DNA from: Nitzschia sp. DOCU1
Taxonomy: Eukaryota > Bacillariophyta > Bacillariophyceae > Bacillariales > Bacillariaceae
Assembly: GCA_951394045.1 (NCBI GenBank)
Contig: OX595993.1
Coordinates: 2,294,001-2,358,000, forward strand
Length of the DNA stretch: 64,000 nt
Reading direction: 5' to 3'
The notes under the pieces were generated by a model, which was given only the letters and a program-made list of their open reading frames with translations, was not told where the DNA came from and did not search any database. Every line of letters starts with the position of its first letter. The first letter of the stretch is position 1. Below are positions 51,514 to 60,784 of this stretch, in pieces. The position numbers were made by a program, and so were the translations under genes.

Positions 51514-52884
51514 CTCATCGCAAAGACAGCATCAGCGCAAAGCTCCAAAATCCGGAGGACGGATTCCATCCACATAGCACATCCTCACCATGATGAGGTG
51601 TGGAAGGAGCGAGAGGTTCATGCTAGTGCGTCTTGTCTTTGTCGCCTTACTGGCACATTGATTACCCTAACTAACTCTGACTACATTATGATAGACGTCC
51701 GTAGCAATGGAGAAGAAGCGACGAGGACAGTTCTTGTGACGCTTCTGGTGACACTGTTCCATGTCATGTCAGCATTCGCACTACCGCTCGCTTTCTTCTG
51801 CCGGACTACTATGAGAGAACAATGCTGTTCATGTATCGTCATTATTAGGGCATGTCCATCGTCCGGTTTGTGCAGAGATTCCAGACAGGTCTCCAAGTTT
51901 GCCTTGGAATATCTATCTTTGTCTAGAACACGAAGCAATTGCACGCCTACGAGTTGCATCGAGGCATCCGATCCCGTCCACGATTGTGGTACTGGCGTCA
52001 GTTTCTGGATTTGCTAGTCAAACGACGAAAGGCCGGAGAAGATTTACATTTCCCATGGCTGACTTCTTACGAAACTGCCGACGTGGACCAACAACGTTGG
52101 ATTTCGCAAGAACTCGTGCGACGCAACGAGTCGCGGACTGGTATCAATTGCCGTGTTGGAGTGCGACTTCTATATACGAGTCTCGTCTGTATTGAGAACA
52201 AAAACTACTACGACGAGAGGAAATCGTGTCGAGCCTACTTCAGTTTGCTCGCTTGGCGTTTACCTTTGCTTTTTGTATACGGCAAGCAAATGGCAAAGAA
52301 TCAATATTGTTGGCTTCCGAAAAGGTCCTTTCTGAGCGAGTACGTCGTTCCGTCAACACTAGATTAGGGCCTCTCTCTCCAAACGGTCTCCCAAGAATGG
52401 AATGAAGCAGCAGTTGCTAATGGTGGGAATGGCAAGTGTGGATAAACGGCTATTGATGGGCGAGACAAAAGATACTGAGCATAGCAATACTCATCCTCAA
52501 GAGTGACGAGCACTGTTTTAGTAAGCAAGATAAAACCGACCAGAAGAATGAGGCCATGTCCGAATTATGATTTCGACATGAATCGAGTCGACATTCGCGG
52601 CCTGGAAATTTGTGGGCGAGTGAATGGGAGACAATACTCGTCGACAACAGCTACAGCATCAGGGAAACGTGCCGGAATTTTCTTCATTACTTCTGTATCC
52701 GTAGTTGTGATAGGCGCGTTAGAACTAACAACGAGCGATTATATATAACACTCTTTAGCCTGAAATATGGTTCAATCCATTATGTATTCATATCCGACGA
52801 AGACGCACTCGCAATCTGCCGTAAATATTTCGTTCCGAAGCAAAGGGATTCCTAGTCTGGCCTGTCTAGAGGCCGCCATTCCCA
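51514..52884. pseudogene. Flank of the retrotransposon with shuffled, broken coding remnants
   Basis: Starts with the right CTCAT. 51800-51850 matches 40425-40475 (AGAGAACAAT.CTGTTCATGTAT, then CATTATTAGGGCATG) and 51955-52040 matches 40690-40790. A plus-strand frame at 51939-52367 gives a protein-like run (RLWYWRQFLDLLVKRRKAGE, then DLHFPWLTSYETADVDQQRW) without a start or recognisable family. These pieces probably come from the same lost gene cluster as the fragments at 39.7-41.2 kb. Nothing identified in 52400-52884. Confidence 0.45.
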
Positions 52885-54960
52885 CTATTTCCGTCTATTA
52901 TCTTGGCATTGATCACCGTCAAGGCAGCAAATCGTACAGCATGAGCAAGTCACTTGCACTTCACCCGAGCAATCCGAAGTAAAGACATGAACGTCACCGG
53001 TGGCATCTATACTCGCCGTGAAAGCGTCGCAGACTGACGATCCGACCGACCCAGTCAATTCGTTACCCTCTAGACGCAAGACCAACAAGTCTTCGTTCCA
53101 GAGGTTGGCCAAGGAGTCGGGAATCGATCCTGTCAGCTCATTGTTACGCAGATCCAGCAGCACCAAAGAACTCCAGCTGTACGAAGTCAAAGTGTTTGGG
53201 ATGGTTCCCGAGAGACGATTCTTTTGGAGGGAGGCCTCGACTGGACTGAGAAGAGTATCCGGCAATGTTCCTGTCAGACCAATGTTATCAAGGTTGAGTG
53301 TTTTGAGCCGTGGTAGCGTCCACAAGTCAATAGGAAATTGTGCGTCACGCATGCTTGTGGCTCCTTCCATGTCGAAGACTCGCAGTTGTTCCAGTTCACC
53401 CAACTCACTTGGAAATGTTCCAGATAACCCTACAAACTTGGCTGAAAAGAGTCTCAAATTCTGGAGACTGCTTATGGACGAGGGAATCGTCCCGACAAGC
53501 AATGGGTTCATATCTAGAACGAGCTCTTGTAGATCAGTCAAAAGAGTAATTTCATCTGGTAGTTTTCCATTCAAGTTGTTGTCTTGAAGAGCAAGGGATC
53601 GAATCCGTATTGGGGGAGCGCCGTTTCCAGAGTATTGGCCTCCTTGACCGCCTCCGCCCTGTTGGGGCCGCTCTTGCATTCCTCGCAGACGCTGCCTACC
53701 ACCAGTCCCTCGTCCCTGACTCTGAATGTCACACAAGCCTCCAGGGTACCAATCACAAATGCTAATATCATGCTCCAGCCAGCCGTCGCTGTTCGTCCAT
53801 TCGGAAGACCCTCCAGTAGCATAGTACAGAGTAACCAATGCATATGTTTCCCAGACAAACTCGTGAGTTTGCATAATCTGGTTTGTCACCATCCAACGAT
53901 ATGCCTCATTCTGTGCAGAACCCTGCACTTGCACCAATGGAGACTTGGTTGCCAGAAGATTTCGCAGCTCTGCCGCATCTTGTGGCGTGTAGTTCTCTGT
54001 TATTGCAGTCGAGTCGGGGCTGTCAGCACTAGATCCCGAACCACTGCCGTCATTACCCAAGCTTCCAAGCAACCCCACCACGAGTCCAGCCACAACAGCA
54101 GTCCAAACCACTAAACAGGCCATGATCAATCCCCACTTGCGCAAGAATGGCGGGCTCTTCGCAAGAGAAGGACTATCGCCACCCTGTTCTATTGACATTG
54201 GTGCATGCTCATTTTCCTTATCGATTTCCACCACAACTTGTTCGGCAACCACAGCCTCTGATAAGACTTGGTGCCGAATCTGAGCTTCTAACTCGTCTCG
54301 AGAGACAGCGGTCGCAGTAGCGATTTCGTTGTTGTGGCTGCTCCCAAGCGAGGCGGCAAACAGTAACTCAGTGGGGCTAAGAAGAGTTTCTTCCACGGTT
54401 TCGTCGACACTGGCAGCGGGACTGCCACCGTCGCTGCTAGTAGCCGTACCCCCCACACGGGTCGCCCCTGGTGTGATAAGTTCTGTTTCGTCGTCTTGAC
54501 GTTGTTGCTGAACATTGCTATTGTCTCGATTTCCGCGCACAACAGTCTTTTCATCTTGAGTGCCACGTTGCTGTGGTGGCTCCGTCCTCCGACTGGCAGT
54601 TGTTGCTGCACCCGAAGATTGCAGATGGCGACGTTTCGCTGCTGTGTCGGCATCAGGAGGAGGTTGGGGCGCTGCGGCACTAATACTAGCATAAGCACTA
54701 GCCTCCTCTGCTTCTTCTGATTCATCATCGTCGTCCTCATCACTGTCCCCACCTCGGCTTCGAGTCATGGATAGCAGCTGATCTTGTGATAATAACACAG
54801 TGGACCCCCTCCGATCTTCAGGCAATGTAAGAGTTGTTTGCTCCACTAGGTCCCCGTGGCTGGCGGGGATGGAGCCACCTGTCGACGATCGTTCCGGCGA
54901 CTTTGTCGCGGGGGGTGCTTCGTCTGCGTCCTCCATTGTTTGTTTTGTAAGTTGTTGCAA
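52885..54960 (-). CDS. Single-pass membrane protein with extracellular leucine-rich repeats
   Basis: Intronless, 691 aa. About 275 cytosolic-looking residues (acidic, Gln/Ser-rich, no kinase) precede one membrane segment (WGLIMACLVVWTAVVAGLVV, about 279-302). The C-terminal part has a conserved W-containing cap (EFVWETYALVTLYYATGGSS, then WTNSDGWLEHDISICDWYPG) and LRRs from about 450 to 633 (IRSLALQDNNLNGKLPDEI, LQELVLDMNPLLVGTIP, LKTLNLDNIGLTGTLPD, LVLLDLRNNELTGSIPDSLA). A Cys cluster closes it (VTCSCCTICC). This layout is common among diatom LRR receptors with an inverted, type II-like topology; the ligand is unknown. A second in-frame Met (MEDADEA) could be the start. Confidence 0.85.
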   Translation of the reverse strand: MQQLTKQTMEDADEAPPATKSPERSSTGGSIPASHGDLVEQTTLTLPEDRRGSTVLLSQDQLLSMTRSRGGDSDEDDDDESEEAEEASAYASISAAAPQPPPDADTAAKRRHLQSSGAATTASRRTEPPQQRGTQDEKTVVRGNRDNSNVQQQRQDDETELITPGATRVGGTATSSDGGSPAASVDETVEETLLSPTELLFAASLGSSHNNEIATATAVSRDELEAQIRHQVLSEAVVAEQVVVEIDKENEHAPMSIEQGGDSPSLAKSPPFLRKWGLIMACLVVWTAVVAGLVVGLLGSLGNDGSGSGSSADSPDSTAITENYTPQDAAELRNLLATKSPLVQVQGSAQNEAYRWMVTNQIMQTHEFVWETYALVTLYYATGGSSEWTNSDGWLEHDISICDWYPGGLCDIQSQGRGTGGRQRLRGMQERPQQGGGGQGGQYSGNGAPPIRIRSLALQDNNLNGKLPDEITLLTDLQELVLDMNPLLVGTIPSSISSLQNLRLFSAKFVGLSGTFPSELGELEQLRVFDMEGATSMRDAQFPIDLWTLPRLKTLNLDNIGLTGTLPDTLLSPVEASLQKNRLSGTIPNTLTSYSWSSLVLLDLRNNELTGSIPDSLANLWNEDLLVLRLEGNELTGSVGSSVCDAFTASIDATGDVHVFTSDCSGEVQVTCSCCTICCLDGDQCQDNRRK

Positions 54961-55489
54961 TGTCTTATGCTTTAGCTAGGCCAGTGCTGGACCTGATGCT
55001 GATATTTGTCAAAGCTTAAACGGGTATGAAAGACGAGAACCGTTCAATGCACGACTTGGCACATCACTCGAAAAGCAGCAGCAGCAGCAGCAGCAACCAC
55101 CCCAACTCTTTCGTCAGCATTACACAAATGCACAAAACGCACGGTACACCGAACGCCGTCCGCGTTGTCGTGAAGATGCGACAAGGGGGCGATTGTTTGA
55201 CATTCGTCTCTTTCAAAATTGGAGAATCCACAAGCATACGTAGGCTTCGAAAAGGCCAATGATGGCGCGTTGAACATAAGGATTAACATATTCATAGTTA
55301 TGCATAGTAGTCGAAAGGTTTCGTAAGTTTTCCAAGCTTCCCACGGCCACTCAGCCTATCAGGATACCCTCAAGAAAATGGGATCGTGCGAAATTTTGCC
55401 CGTCATTGCGGATTCGGACGTGCCGGCTAACATCCTACAATAGCCCCTCAAGATTCAACGCTCGGCGGCAGACGAGGGCGGCAACATCA

Positions 55490-55860
55490 ACGGCAGAGAA
55501 GGAAGAAGTCTAGTCAACCTAGTCGACGTCTCGAAGTACCACCGTAGATTCCGGCAGCACAGTTCTACTACTAGAGTGCAATATTGTTCAGCACCGGCAG
55601 CCTGCAGTAGCAGCAATAGTACGATGACTGACTGCTTGGCCGTTCCCAATTTGTTGTTTGAAGCACCAAGAAGTACCCCACGCCTAAAACAACAACGGTA
55701 CTAGTACTATTACTGCACAAGAAGAACGAAGGGGGTCATCGTCGTCGTCGGGAGCATCACCACGAAGCTCTCTAGCCAGTAGCAGCAATTTACCATGGAC
55801 TCCGTGGAACGAACCCGATACTCGTCAAAAACGCTACAACCGTTCATTCTTCCCCTCTCT
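55490..55860. repeat. Direct repeat, left arm
   Basis: Shares with 56340-56760, in order: GCAATATTGTTCAGC, GCCGGCAGC, GATGACTGACTGC versus TATGACTGACTGACTGC, TTGGCCGTT, CCCACGCCTAAAA, ACAACAACGGTACTA, GGGAGCATCA, AGTAGCAGCAATTT, ACCATGGACTCCG, CGAACCCGATACTC and AAAACGCTACAACCGTTCATTC, with small indels between blocks. Confidence 0.8.
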
Positions 55861-56183
55861 CTACTACACCGGCCGGTAGAATAAGACTACTGTAGTGCGA
55901 AAAAAACATTGTTCATACTTCCTCAATCGAAACGCATCCCTTTCACCATCGCCGAGATTCAATCGCCTCATCCAGACTTCAATGGAGTCCTTCAATCCAT
56001 CCATCAAACTATTGCTCCACGTGATCGTGATGACGCCTCTGTCGTACTAGGAAAACATGTCAAAACCGCCATGCACGCGCATAATCTTGCCATTACCTCG
56101 TCCTGGTTCACTTCCTGGCGCGGTTCGGCAAGTAGTACGTTGACGACATAAAGTTCTTCATTTCGTTTCTTCGTGCTCAAACC

Positions 56184-56297
56184 ATGCGCATAGCTACTGG
56201 TTTATGCGAAGCAATTGGCAAGACTCCTCTTTTGCATCTGAAACATATCAGTGAGCAAGTAGCAGGTGGCGCAACGATCCTTGCCAAAGCGGAATAG
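56184..56297 (+). pseudogene. N-terminal fragment of a cysteine synthase-like (PLP fold type II) gene
   Basis: 38 codons from ATG to TAG: MRIATGLCEAIGKTPLLHLK, then HISEQVAGGATILAKAE and stop. IGxTPLxxL followed by ILAKAE is the usual start of O-acetylserine (thiol)lyase and relatives. The stop falls just where the PLP-lysine region (NPGGSVKDR-like) should begin, and nothing follows. The plus-strand frame just upstream (55909-56151) might be its former leader but is not recognisable. Confidence 0.7.
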
Positions 56298-56339
56298 ACG
56301 CGGAACCATCGAAGGCAAAGCAAGAAGTTTAGTCAACCT

Positions 56340-56760
56340 AGTAGTCGACGTCGCGTAGTAGACTAGCACATCTCGTCTACCATGGTAGTCGAAGTTCTAC
56401 TACCATGTATCGTACTGCAATATTGTTCAGCGCCGGCAGCAAGCAGTAGCAGCAAAAGTACTATGACTGACTGACTGCTTGGCCGTTGCGTGGACGAGGA
56501 CTACTCGCTGCAAGAGGAAACATTGCTATCTACCCTGAACCCCACGCCTAAAAGAACAACAACGGTACTACTACTTATATTACTGGTGCGCAAGAACGAA
56601 GAAGGGGGTCGTCGGGAGCATCATAAATGATCGTCCTCACTACTAAGAAACTCTCTATGGTAGTAGCAAGTAGCAGCAATTTTACCATGGACTCCGGTTG
56701 TCGATCGAACCCGATACTCAAAACGCTACAACCGTTCATTCGTCACTTCTGTAGTCTGCG
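56340..56760. repeat. Direct repeat, right arm
   Basis: Diverged copy of 55490-55860, about 860 bp away, with extra bases such as ATGGTAGTAGCA. Both arms are followed within about 70 bp by GCGAAAAA. Confidence 0.8.
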
Positions 56761-57191
56761 AAAAAGAAAATAAGGCGAAAGACCTGCAGAAATGCTGTCC
56801 TTACGCAAAGAACTTCGTAAAAGTATGTGTGTAACGATGAGCTCCAGGATCAACCGGCGGTAAGATACCCGGTGGATTCGCAAACACCAATATTAAATGA
56901 GATTCGTTCAATAAATGAAATAAAGCAGCGGTCCAGGACTGGTCGACAATAAGTGTGAAATAACTCTTTGCGGGTAATTAGGAATTCCTCAAGTTGACTG
57001 TAGCAGTTTTATATCGTGTAGTGTCTCATTGCTCCAGCAGCGTTTGAAGGGGCAATTCAACCCAATGTTCTTATAAGTGGATTGAACTGGGGAGAACTTG
57101 CATTAAAGAAGAAAAACAGATGTTCCGCTCTACCGGTAGTAGAGGGCAATAAGTGCAAAATTCCCTACTAAAGCGAACACGCATACCTGGT

Positions 57192-58475
57192 ATGGCGATA
57201 GCGAGTAAAAATACGATGTGTTGTGACCTCGATAAGACCAAGATAGCTGTTCGACACCACACAATCATTGAAAAGTTAGCAACGTTTCAAAAGAGTGCTT
57301 CTGGATCATCTTGTTGCATCGGGATGGGGGATACTTTGTCAGATGTTGTCCAGCGGAATAACGAGGCTGTGAGCTTGCTGACGATGATAGAAGATGCAGA
57401 CGGGCTCGAAATGCACTCCGCACCGGCAAATGCCTTGTTGCGCGAAGCTTTCCGCATTGCGAGACAGTGCATGCAGGGAAGTCAGCGGCTATCTGAGTCC
57501 GTAACATTGGATCAGCATTCTTCTTCTGTAAACGGCCCCAGTAGAAAGAAGAGACGTGCGGTAGTGCTACCAGATCCTGAATCTAGTACATCTTATTCTA
57601 ACGAAGGGACTGCTGAGGACCCGAAAGATGCATCATCGTCGATGACACATCGGCATCCAACATTCGAAGAAACCCCAGTTCACCCAACGGCAAAGCCCCT
57701 GATGCCCGAAGATTCTTCACTTGAAACCAATACAGATGGCTTCTTTCTATATTCTCGGTTGCTCTTTCTCGACAAAGCTTTTGCCGAGACGAGTCAACGC
57801 GAGAAGGACGATTCATCCGACTCGACTACTGGTTCTACCACGAAAAGAGGAGAAGCCATCGCTTGTCAGGCATTGTTGGTCGCTGTTACTACTTTTAACA
57901 TGGCCATTCTATTCCATTGTCGTGCCCTCTTCTTCCACCAAGCAAACGCCAAGGAACAAAGCGCAAGAAAGTCATCCCTTCTAGTCAAGGCCGAAAGACT
58001 ATATGAGTCAGTGGCACAGCTGGCGACTTCGATCCTAGAAATGACTGATGAGCTCGAAAGTTCTTGGTCCAGTGCCTACACTGATGGAAGATGGACCTTG
58101 GCAGGACAAGCTTTCATCCTGGAGCAGCTTCGATTCGTTGCTTTGAACAATCTTCATCTCGCGTTGTTGGAACGCCAGGGGAATGGTGATGAGAGTACCA
58201 GTCGTGCTACCGCTGGATGCTTCTACAGGAACTCCATGGAACTCTACATGAGTCGCCGCCCGCGATGCCAAGAAGGGTTGCTCATTCTGGAAAAAGCCGA
58301 GATGGATGAGATTTTCATCAACGCCTTGACTCTGGAAATGAACTTTTCCTTGTCACCACCTCCAGCATCGTCCCAAGGACATGATGACAACTCCGCTTCA
58401 GGTCCTCGAGAGGAAGGTACTAGATTGGGGACGAGCAAAGGACGAAGGGTACGAAAACTCGCGCCAGCCGCCTAG
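57192..58475 (+). CDS. Leu/Ala-rich helical protein of a diatom-type uncharacterised family
   Basis: 427 aa from ATG 57192; ATG 57324 (MGDTLSDVVQRNNEAVSLLT) is an equally good start because the preceding residues look unstructured. The N-terminal NNEAVSLLTMIEDA helix, the central ALLVAVTTFNMAILFHCRAL and the later QLRFVALNNLHLALLERQGN form a pattern found in many diatom hypothetical proteins, reminiscent of TPR-like helical pairs (unequal N-x2-A-x-L spacing). A Lys/Arg patch (PSRKKRRAV) and a basic C-terminus (SKGRRVRKLAPAA) could be nuclear signals. No enzyme motif seen; function unknown. Confidence 0.68.
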   Translation: MAIASKNTMCCDLDKTKIAVRHHTIIEKLATFQKSASGSSCCIGMGDTLSDVVQRNNEAVSLLTMIEDADGLEMHSAPANALLREAFRIARQCMQGSQRLSESVTLDQHSSSVNGPSRKKRRAVVLPDPESSTSYSNEGTAEDPKDASSSMTHRHPTFEETPVHPTAKPLMPEDSSLETNTDGFFLYSRLLFLDKAFAETSQREKDDSSDSTTGSTTKRGEAIACQALLVAVTTFNMAILFHCRALFFHQANAKEQSARKSSLLVKAERLYESVAQLATSILEMTDELESSWSSAYTDGRWTLAGQAFILEQLRFVALNNLHLALLERQGNGDESTSRATAGCFYRNSMELYMSRRPRCQEGLLILEKAEMDEIFINALTLEMNFSLSPPPASSQGHDDNSASGPREEGTRLGTSKGRRVRKLAPAA

Positions 58476-58891
58476 AACCCTGAAAACAGTATTGGTTCAA
58501 AGATAGAGATTGGGGAATAAGAATTGTGTCTAGATTGATGACTTGTTCTTTTTGTATTCGCTCGACCCGCAGCCACCGACTTCGTAGCTCATGCTCGTAT
58601 ACTGTTCGATGTTTCAATCGCATAGAATGATTCTAAAGAGATGGGGTTATCTGTTGTATTTTACGTTGTGTTTATTTTAGTGAGACGAAAACTACCTGTT
58701 GAATCGATGGCGGCCCCTCGGTCCTTTGTGGAACCCGATTGGACAAGAGCTTACGTACAGGTCCTTTCCCATCCACACCGATCTACAGCGATATTCGTAT
58801 CGATCGTTTCATCAACACTCTATTGTCTTGGTTGTGATGCATTGCAATTCAAATGTTCAAATGCTCCGTGTAGTGATGTGGTTGTAGTGTC
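58476..58891. other. Intergenic
   Basis: 416 bp between two convergent genes. Nothing recognised. Confidence 0.4.
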
Positions 58892-59095
58892 TTAACATCT
58901 CAAACGAGGCTGGTTCGCATAACGCTTCTTGACCTTTCCCACTCTCCAGCACCTGGCGTCATCATCATAATACGCATCAATGCGACTTTCTGGGGATCCG
59001 CCCCCATGGCCAGAGCGATATTGAGCCGCAGTTTCAATGGCTTCCTGACGGGAATAGCGAGCCTTGCGTTCGCAGTAGCTGCTTTGAAATGACAT
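58892..59095 (-). CDS. Possible small basic protein, 67 aa
   Basis: ATG to TAA: MSFQSSYCERKARYSRQEAI, later a Gly/Ser loop and AYYDDDARCWRVGKVKKRYA. Its mix of aromatic, acidic and basic residues is more protein-like than the surrounding frames, and CERK...C could hold a metal. No family recognised, no neighbour supports it, and it may be chance. Confidence 0.35.
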   Translation of the reverse strand: MSFQSSYCERKARYSRQEAIETAAQYRSGHGGGSPESRIDAYYDDDARCWRVGKVKKRYANQPRLRC

Positions 59096-59344
59096 GTTGT
59101 AGGTTACAACAACACTGAATTTCTCTTTTGAAGAAGTTTGAGAAGAAGATTCATGCCGGTTCGTGCCGGCATCATGGGTCGATAGCGTAGATCTTTTTTC
59201 GGAACTCTTTCCGTCATGAGAATCTAATGATACCTCATTTTTCCCTCACCAAAAGAGTTCTCATGTCATGTTTAATGTGTGCGGTATGAAAAGAGTGAGC
59301 GAAACGCATTCATTTGTGTGCGGTGACGTCCTACCTAGTCCATC

Positions 59345-59545
59345 CTTGTGCTGGATTCCAAGACTGACTCGTGAGGCGGAACGTTCCATTCGGGCAATCA
59401 CGTGCTTCGTTTGTATTCGCATGGACGAGTGCGGCTTGTGCTGGATTCCAAGACTGACTCGTGAGGCGGAACGTTCCATTCGGGCAATCACAGTGGTAAT
59501 GTCGCTTTGCGGATCGCGCTTCGTTTGTATTCGCATGGAGTGCGG
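59345..59545. repeat. 90-bp tandem repeat, two copies of the core
   Basis: A 57-base core starting CTTGTGCTGGATTCCAAGAC occurs exactly at 59345-59401 and 59435-59491. The linking piece GCTTCGTTTGTATTCGCATG occurs at 59404 and again at 59518, making the second spacer longer. Confidence 0.9.
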
Positions 59546-59940
59546 TATCGACGCGGTTCCCATGTGTCAAGACTGCACAAGATGACGTTCAAGGGTCCCA
59601 CCACTTTGCAGGGACCGTCATGGGGCAGTCGTCGTCCGACGCGGCCCGAGCTTTTGAGGGCGGTATCATCACTGCAGCAGCCGAAGCATCACAAAAGATC
59701 CACACGTTGCGCCTACAAAACCCCGGGGAAAGATTCCACTATGAACTTCATCCTTGTTTGTCATCATGGTCCTTGTAGTAGTTTGATCGATACAAGCAAA
59801 TGCAGCAACGACAGAAGCGATGATAATAATGGGTGATGACGACGATGACGAGTTGATTATGAGTGTTGCAAAGGAAGATAAAAGATACGCGGGCGGGCGG
59901 GCGGCGGTGCTAGTCATTTTGACTAGCTGGACCCAACCGT

Positions 59941-60127
59941 TCTCGGGTTTCCGAAAGTCCGGGGGAATGTTCGGTCGACCGGACGTAGTCCGGAAATTTC
60001 TGGAATGGCAGACACTAGTCGGACTCCACCGGATCTCGGGTTTTCCGAAAGTCCGGGGGATTGATTGGTTAACCGGACATTGTTCGGAAATTTCTGTAAC
60101 GGCGAACACTGGTCGGACTCCACCGGA
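59941..60127. repeat. 93-bp tandem repeat with internal inverted repeats
   Basis: Units start TCTCGGGTTT at 59941 and 60034 and end GACTCCACCGGA. Each contains GTCCGG / CCGGAC pairs and a palindromic centre (GGTCGACC in the first, GGTTAACC in the second), so each can fold. The second unit is followed by the beginning of a third (TCTCAAGG). Confidence 0.85.
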
Positions 60128-60784
60128 TCTCAAGGCGGACACAGAGTGAAATCAGTCCAGCGAGTCAAATTCACACCGACATCGCTAGAATTTTGCATCA
60201 TGACGATGATGATAAACCCTCTACCGGTACCGGTCGTCAAAAGGCGTTGACAACAATAATGAGATAGACGTGATGAAACGTCTCTATTTGTGGATGCCAA
60301 GCGGTTGCATTTGGAGAGCAGCCACAGAAAGCGTCCACCATGTTTTGAGGAAATCAAGAGGAATGCAGCGACAGTGGTGCTCAAATCCTGGATATGCCGA
60401 TTACTAATCGAATGGTTTCAACTTCGGCTAGGCTAGACACCTGGGATGACGGCCAACAAGGTTTGTTTCAGCCCATCAAATATAAACGGGATGTCTTGTA
60501 ATGTCCGTCGCCTCTTGACTGGAGCGTCTTTCCTTCCGAACTTGGGAATAGAGTTGAAGAGTTGCGATCCAAAACCTTGATTGATGTGTTGCCATGCCAG
60601 CATGATTGGGGCCGGTGTTAATTCCAACGAATACAAACGTTTGGTTCGACGAGGCAACAACGAAATCTCCAAGGCGTTCTGTAGGAGCATCCACATAGCA
60701 CTCATGATGGAAGGTCAAAAGACCTTTAGTATGGCCTTCCTGAATCCGACTGACTCAGCTACGAATACAAAACTTGATGACTCT

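Larger units (their letters stand above)
54961..57191. other. 2.2-kb intergenic region with a direct repeat around a gene fragment
   Basis: Between the divergent LRR gene and the next gene. Holds a direct repeat (55490-55860 and 56340-56760) and, between the arms, a cysteine-synthase fragment. TACCGGTA at 57131. No intact gene. Confidence 0.5.
59096..60784. other. 1.7-kb region with two small tandem repeats, no gene called
   Basis: Contains the repeats at 59345-59545 and 59941-60127. A minus-strand frame at 60433-60705 (PRRTKRLYSLELTPAPIMLA...) is somewhat protein-like but has no start context or relatives I recognise. TACCGGTA at 60222. Confidence 0.4.

Noticed and set aside
51487..52017. 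176-codon frame starting inside the 3' LTR
   Set aside because: Crosses the LTR/flank junction created by the insertion and has no motif. The corresponding 5' LTR frame enters ORF1 by chance of position.
59345..60127. Possible CRISPR-like spacing of short repeats
   Set aside because: Only two copies in each case, long units, and a eukaryotic context. These are ordinary tandem duplications.
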